Shown one piece after another: positions 6,222-9,050 of a stretch of DNA of 9,050 nucleotides. Each line of letters starts with the position of its first letter. The first letter of the stretch is position 1. Made by a program: the position numbers and the translations under genes. This DNA is from an uncultured Ruminococcus sp. (GTDB lineage: Bacteria > Bacillota > Clostridia > Oscillospirales > Ruminococcaceae): positions 1 through 9,050 of the forward strand of contig CACZQG010000010.1 in NCBI GenBank assembly GCA_902783235.1, written 5' to 3'. The notes under the pieces are model-generated. The model saw only the letters and a list, made by a program, of their open reading frames with translations, was not told the DNA's origin and did no database searches.

Positions 6222-6686
6222 TTACTCCAAAATTAGTTTATGCACATCAAGCAGCTGCTTTATCTCGCCGCCCGAATCAATGATGCTCTTTACATACTGA
6301 TCCTCGTTTGCCTGCTTATAGTCAGGTGCTGTACAGGTATCAGTGGGGAGAACGGTAGATATCTCCCTGACGCTGTCAACGATAAGACCTACTGTCAGGT
6401 CATTTATGTCAACGATGATTATACAGGTCTTGTCATCATAGGGTATTTCCGGTTTGTTGATCTTCGCTCTAACGCTTATAACAGGGATGACCTTACCTCT
6501 TATATTTATAACACCTTTAATGAAGGAGGGAACTCTGGGGACTACAGTAATGGGAGATACGCTGATTATTTCGGTTATGTACTGTATCTCAACGCCGTAA
6601 AGTACATCTCCGATGTAGTAGAGAAGTATCTGTCCGCCGTTTGAATTGAATTCACTCTTGGTGGTCTGATATGCTTCGTTTGCCAT
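6222..6686 (-). CDS. cheW: CheW, chemotaxis coupling protein
   Basis: This 154-residue protein consists of essentially one CheW domain, the normal size. The signature IKGVINIRGKVIPVISVR (56-73) includes the conserved Arg63. The acidic residue usual in VIDLR is Ser71 here. The closing LLDVHKLILE (145-154) is canonical. It should bind the P5 domain of CheA and receptor tips to build the signalling array. It lies 17 nt after cheA and 7 nt before cheR. AAAGGAG (6696-6702 on the complementary strand) stands 9 nt before the ATG. Together with the longer CheW at the end of the operon it gives two distinct couplers. Confidence 0.95.
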   Translation of the reverse strand: MANEAYQTTKSEFNSNGGQILLYYIGDVLYGVEIQYITEIISVSPITVVPRVPSFIKGVINIRGKVIPVISVRAKINKPEIPYDDKTCIIIVDINDLTVGLIVDSVREISTVLPTDTCTAPDYKQANEDQYVKSIIDSGGEIKQLLDVHKLILE

Positions 6687-6703
6687 TTATATCAACTCCT
6701 TTA

Positions 6704-8878
6704 TCAGTTTTCATTGATGATACTGCCGATATCAAGGATTATGGTTATGCTGCCGTCACCCAGTATGGTGCAGCCGGCCATACCCTGCTGCTTGATATTG
6801 TATCTGTTGAGCATTGGTGAGAAGGGCTTTACAACTACCTGTTGCTCACCGATAAGCTCGTCAACAAGTATGCAGGCACTTCTGCCCTCAGATTCAACAA
6901 GTACCACAACACCGTCGTATATATTGTCCGAATCAGGGGTGATATTGTAGAACTGGTGCAGTCTGATAAGCTGATATGTCTTGTTTCCGTCCTTGATAAG
7001 CTCGTTCTGTGATGTATCGTAGAAAAGCTGATTTGGTTTTAGCTTTATAAACTTCTTAATGGAGTTTGTGGGTATAGTAAATACGGATTTGCCAACAGAT
7101 ACCTCGATACCATCAATGATAGCAAGTGAAAGGGGTATCTTGATGATGAAGTTTGTACCCTCACCCTCCTTACTGTCAACAGATACGGTACCGCCGATCT
7201 TCTCGATGGACTGTCTTACAACGTCCATACCAACGCCTCTTCCCGAATATTCGGTGACCTCCTTGTTGGTGGAGAAGCCGGGAAGCATTACCATGTTGAA
7301 TATTTCCTTGTCGGTATATTCCTCTGCCGGCTTGGTAAGAAGTCCGTTTTCTGTAGCCTTTTCCAGTACTCTCTGGGTATTGATACCGCCGCCGTCGTCG
7401 GATACTACGATTATAACCTCACCAGAGGAGTTATAAGCCGCCAGTGTGATGGTACCCTTTGCAGGCTTGCCCTTTGCAATACGTTCCTCAGCTGTTTCCT
7501 CGATACCATGGTCCATAGAGTTTCTTACCATGTGCATCAGAGGATCATTCAGGCTGTCGATAACGCTCTTGTCAACCTCTGTCTCTTCACCCTCAAATAC
7601 CAGGTCAACGTCCTTTTTCAGCTTGACCTTCATATCACGGACGATACGGGTCATTTTGTTGAATACACCTGACAACGGCACCATTCGGATGGACATTACT
7701 ATATCCTGAAGCTCATCTGTCAGCTTGCGGAGCTCACGGGTGGATTTGTTGAAGTTATCAAGCTTCAGACCCTTCAGATCCGGGTTGGAAGCCACCATAG
7801 CTTCAGCAATAACGATCTCACCTACCATGTCAAGGAGCTGATCCAGCTTGTTAAGATTTACACTGATAAGGCTCTGCTTGCCCTTTGCGGCATGGTTTGC
7901 ATTATTTGCAGCCTTTTGCTGACCGAGCTTCTGATTTATCTGATCCTTTGACTGAGCCGCAGGTGCAGCAGGTGCTGCTGGAGCCGGCTTGGTCTCGGGC
8001 TTGGTTTCCTTTTTGGGTTCTTCCGGCTTTGCAGCTTCCTTTTTAGTATCATTTTTAGCTGCATTGTTGCTTGCTGCTCCCTCCGGATTGTGTCCGGGCT
8101 CCTGTTCAACTTCATAGGATTTTACATTCGGAGCACTTTCTATCTCATATAAAACCAGCTTATGATCATTTTCAAGTGTTTTGAACATGATCTCAAGGCC
8201 GTTTTCAACTATCTGCTTTGATGTGGAGGGATCACCCTCCAGATTATCCGGAATGGTTTTCAGCTCTGTACAGAATTCCTTTATTTTGTTTACGATGATG
8301 ACTGCACGGAGATTTTCCATTTCGCAGTTGTCCTCGAAGAACACACGGACCTTATAGAATCCGTCGCTGTCACCGCTGTCTGCGGCTGCCGGTGCGGCTT
8401 CTGAGGCTGCTGCCGGTTCTGCTGCTGCGGGTGCATCGTTACCTGAATCGCTGCCGCCGCCTATAAGTCCCTTTAAGAACTCAACATATTTTTCGATCTT
8501 TTCGATCTGCTCGCTGAAATCGGTAGGCTCGGAGTCATCGTCCTGGAGCATATCTATTTCTGCCTTGAGAAGGTCGGAGGAATTGAAAATAAGCTCAAAC
8601 AGAGTCTGCTTGGACTCTATTACCGGCTTATCCTCACGGATGATAAAGAACATATCTTCAATACGGTGAGCCAATGTTGACATATTGGATAGTCCCATCA
8701 TTGCCGAGCTGCCCTTGATAGTGTGCATTATACGGAAGATCTCGTTGATGTCCTCCTCATCGAAATCCCCATTGCTTTCAGCTCTCATCATGATCTGGTC
8801 GAGTTGTTCGAGCAGCGATGTAGATTCGTATATATACGTATCTATCATGCCCTCCATGCCTGCTTCAAATCTACTCAT
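6704..8878 (-). CDS. cheA: CheA, chemotaxis sensor histidine kinase
   Basis: This 724-residue kinase autophosphorylates in response to receptors and passes phosphate to CheY and CheB. P1 (about 1-138) has the phosphorylated His52 in MHTIKGSSAMMG. An Ala/Ser/Gly linker (141-172) precedes a P2-like response-regulator docking domain (about 174-255). A long Ala/Pro/Lys/Glu linker (260-335) leads to the P3 dimerisation helices (about 337-400). The P4 ATPase domain shows the N box HMVRNSMDHGIE (449-460), the G1 box SDDGGGI (493-499), the F box LPGFSTN (532-538) and the G2 box SGRGVGMDVV (545-554). P5, the CheW-like regulatory domain, spans about 587-724. All catalytic motifs are intact and the five-domain order is standard. 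The start is supported by AGGTG 7 nt upstream. It is the first gene of the visible operon. Confidence 0.98.
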   Translation of the reverse strand: MSRFEAGMEGMIDTYIYESTSLLEQLDQIMMRAESNGDFDEEDINEIFRIMHTIKGSSAMMGLSNMSTLAHRIEDMFFIIREDKPVIESKQTLFELIFNSSDLLKAEIDMLQDDDSEPTDFSEQIEKIEKYVEFLKGLIGGGSDSGNDAPAAAEPAAASEAAPAAADSGDSDGFYKVRVFFEDNCEMENLRAVIIVNKIKEFCTELKTIPDNLEGDPSTSKQIVENGLEIMFKTLENDHKLVLYEIESAPNVKSYEVEQEPGHNPEGAASNNAAKNDTKKEAAKPEEPKKETKPETKPAPAAPAAPAAQSKDQINQKLGQQKAANNANHAAKGKQSLISVNLNKLDQLLDMVGEIVIAEAMVASNPDLKGLKLDNFNKSTRELRKLTDELQDIVMSIRMVPLSGVFNKMTRIVRDMKVKLKKDVDLVFEGEETEVDKSVIDSLNDPLMHMVRNSMDHGIEETAEERIAKGKPAKGTITLAAYNSSGEVIIVVSDDGGGINTQRVLEKATENGLLTKPAEEYTDKEIFNMVMLPGFSTNKEVTEYSGRGVGMDVVRQSIEKIGGTVSVDSKEGEGTNFIIKIPLSLAIIDGIEVSVGKSVFTIPTNSIKKFIKLKPNQLFYDTSQNELIKDGNKTYQLIRLHQFYNITPDSDNIYDGVVVLVESEGRSACILVDELIGEQQVVVKPFSPMLNRYNIKQQGMAGCTILGDGSITIILDIGSIINEN

Positions 8879-9050
8879 AGTTTTACACCTGCCTGTATTT
8901 TTATTAATTTTGGTTCAGAATTTATAGCGGACACTATTATTATTATGCCTGCCGCCTGCCTGTATTTATTGATCCCCCAACTAAATCTTGAATTTTCTGC
9001 TTGTCTAAATACTGAACTTCTGCGTCGGAAAGGCTTGAAATATGCCAGCA
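8879..9050 (-). promoter_or_regulatory. cheA upstream region with 13-bp direct repeat
   Basis: On the minus strand the ribosome binding site AGGTG lies at 8886-8890. The block AAATACAGGCAGG, which runs into that site, occurs twice (complement of 8888-8900 and of 8955-8967), 67 nt apart. I found no well-spaced SigA -35/-10 pair and no SigD-type TAAA-N15-CCGATA pair in this stretch. A TATAAA lies in CCGCTATAAATT but has no matching -35 box. Either the promoter is weak or activator-dependent, or transcription enters from upstream genes beyond the window. Confidence 0.4.
8943..9050 (-). CDS. Possible 3' end of an unidentified upstream gene (partial)
   Basis: Read leftward from the window edge, one minus-strand frame stays open for 35 codons to a TAA at 8943-8945. 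It ends in a plausible hydrophilic C-terminus (SDAEVQYLDKQKIQDLVGG, then SINTGRRQA). If real, it would lie 64 nt upstream of cheA on the same strand and could share its transcript. I recognise no family in it. A second minus-strand frame is also open from the edge to a TGA overlapping the cheA start (8875-8877); its composition (arginine-rich, then Ile-Ile-Ile-Ile) looks less protein-like. Only one can be genuine, and possibly neither is. Confidence 0.22.
   Translation of the reverse strand, partial: CWHISSLSDAEVQYLDKQKIQDLVGGSINTGRRQA

Noticed and set aside
8895..8990. SigA or SigD promoter for the che operon
   Set aside because: TATAAA and CATAAT elements occur, but no -35 box at 16-18 nt fits them, and the TAAA/CCGATA pair of flagellar sigma promoters is not present at proper spacing.

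Overview
The window looks like chromosome of an anaerobic, fibre-associated Clostridia bacterium, most likely Ruminococcus or a close relative (Oscillospiraceae). Three things point there. There is a SCIFF ranthipeptide pair, which is nearly universal in Clostridia. There is a secreted leucine-rich-repeat protein ending in a type I dockerin with NVRDAA-type calcium loops, typical of cellulosome-forming ruminococci. The A+T-rich spacers carry Gram-positive SigA-type promoters and strong GGAGG ribosome binding sites. The genus call is inference; no rRNA or other marker gene is present.

Layout. Positions 1-235 are non-coding or hold at most the last codons of an upstream gene. An extended -10 SigA promoter (236-264) drives a 46-residue six-cysteine SCIFF precursor (301-441). 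A small Rho-independent terminator or attenuator follows, and then the radical SAM/SPASM maturase (521-1891). This is a minimal RiPP locus of peptide plus thioether-forming enzyme, with no protease or exporter alongside. A second promoter (1956-1984), whose -10 box lies in an 11-bp inverted repeat, drives the secreted LRR-dockerin protein (2056-3507), which ends at a strong terminator (3534-3559).

From 8878 leftwards on the minus strand runs a tight five-gene chemotaxis operon: cheA, cheW, cheR, cheB and a second cheW. Gaps are 7-18 nt and every gene has its own ribosome binding site. A convergent, probably bidirectional terminator lies at 3605-3633. CheA and the CheW proteins form the receptor-coupled kinase core, CheR and CheB set receptor methylation, and CheA phosphorylates CheB. 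No receptor, CheY, CheC or CheD is encoded here, so these must be elsewhere. The 172 nt upstream of cheA show no convincing promoter. They contain a 13-bp direct repeat and the possible 3' end of an upstream gene at the window edge.

The least explained material is regulatory. It includes the terminator between the SCIFF peptide and its maturase, two copies of the palindrome AAACGTTT flanking the SCIFF gene, the inverted repeat over the LRR-dockerin promoter, and the cheA leader. I found no CRISPR array, insertion sequence, tRNA or rRNA.
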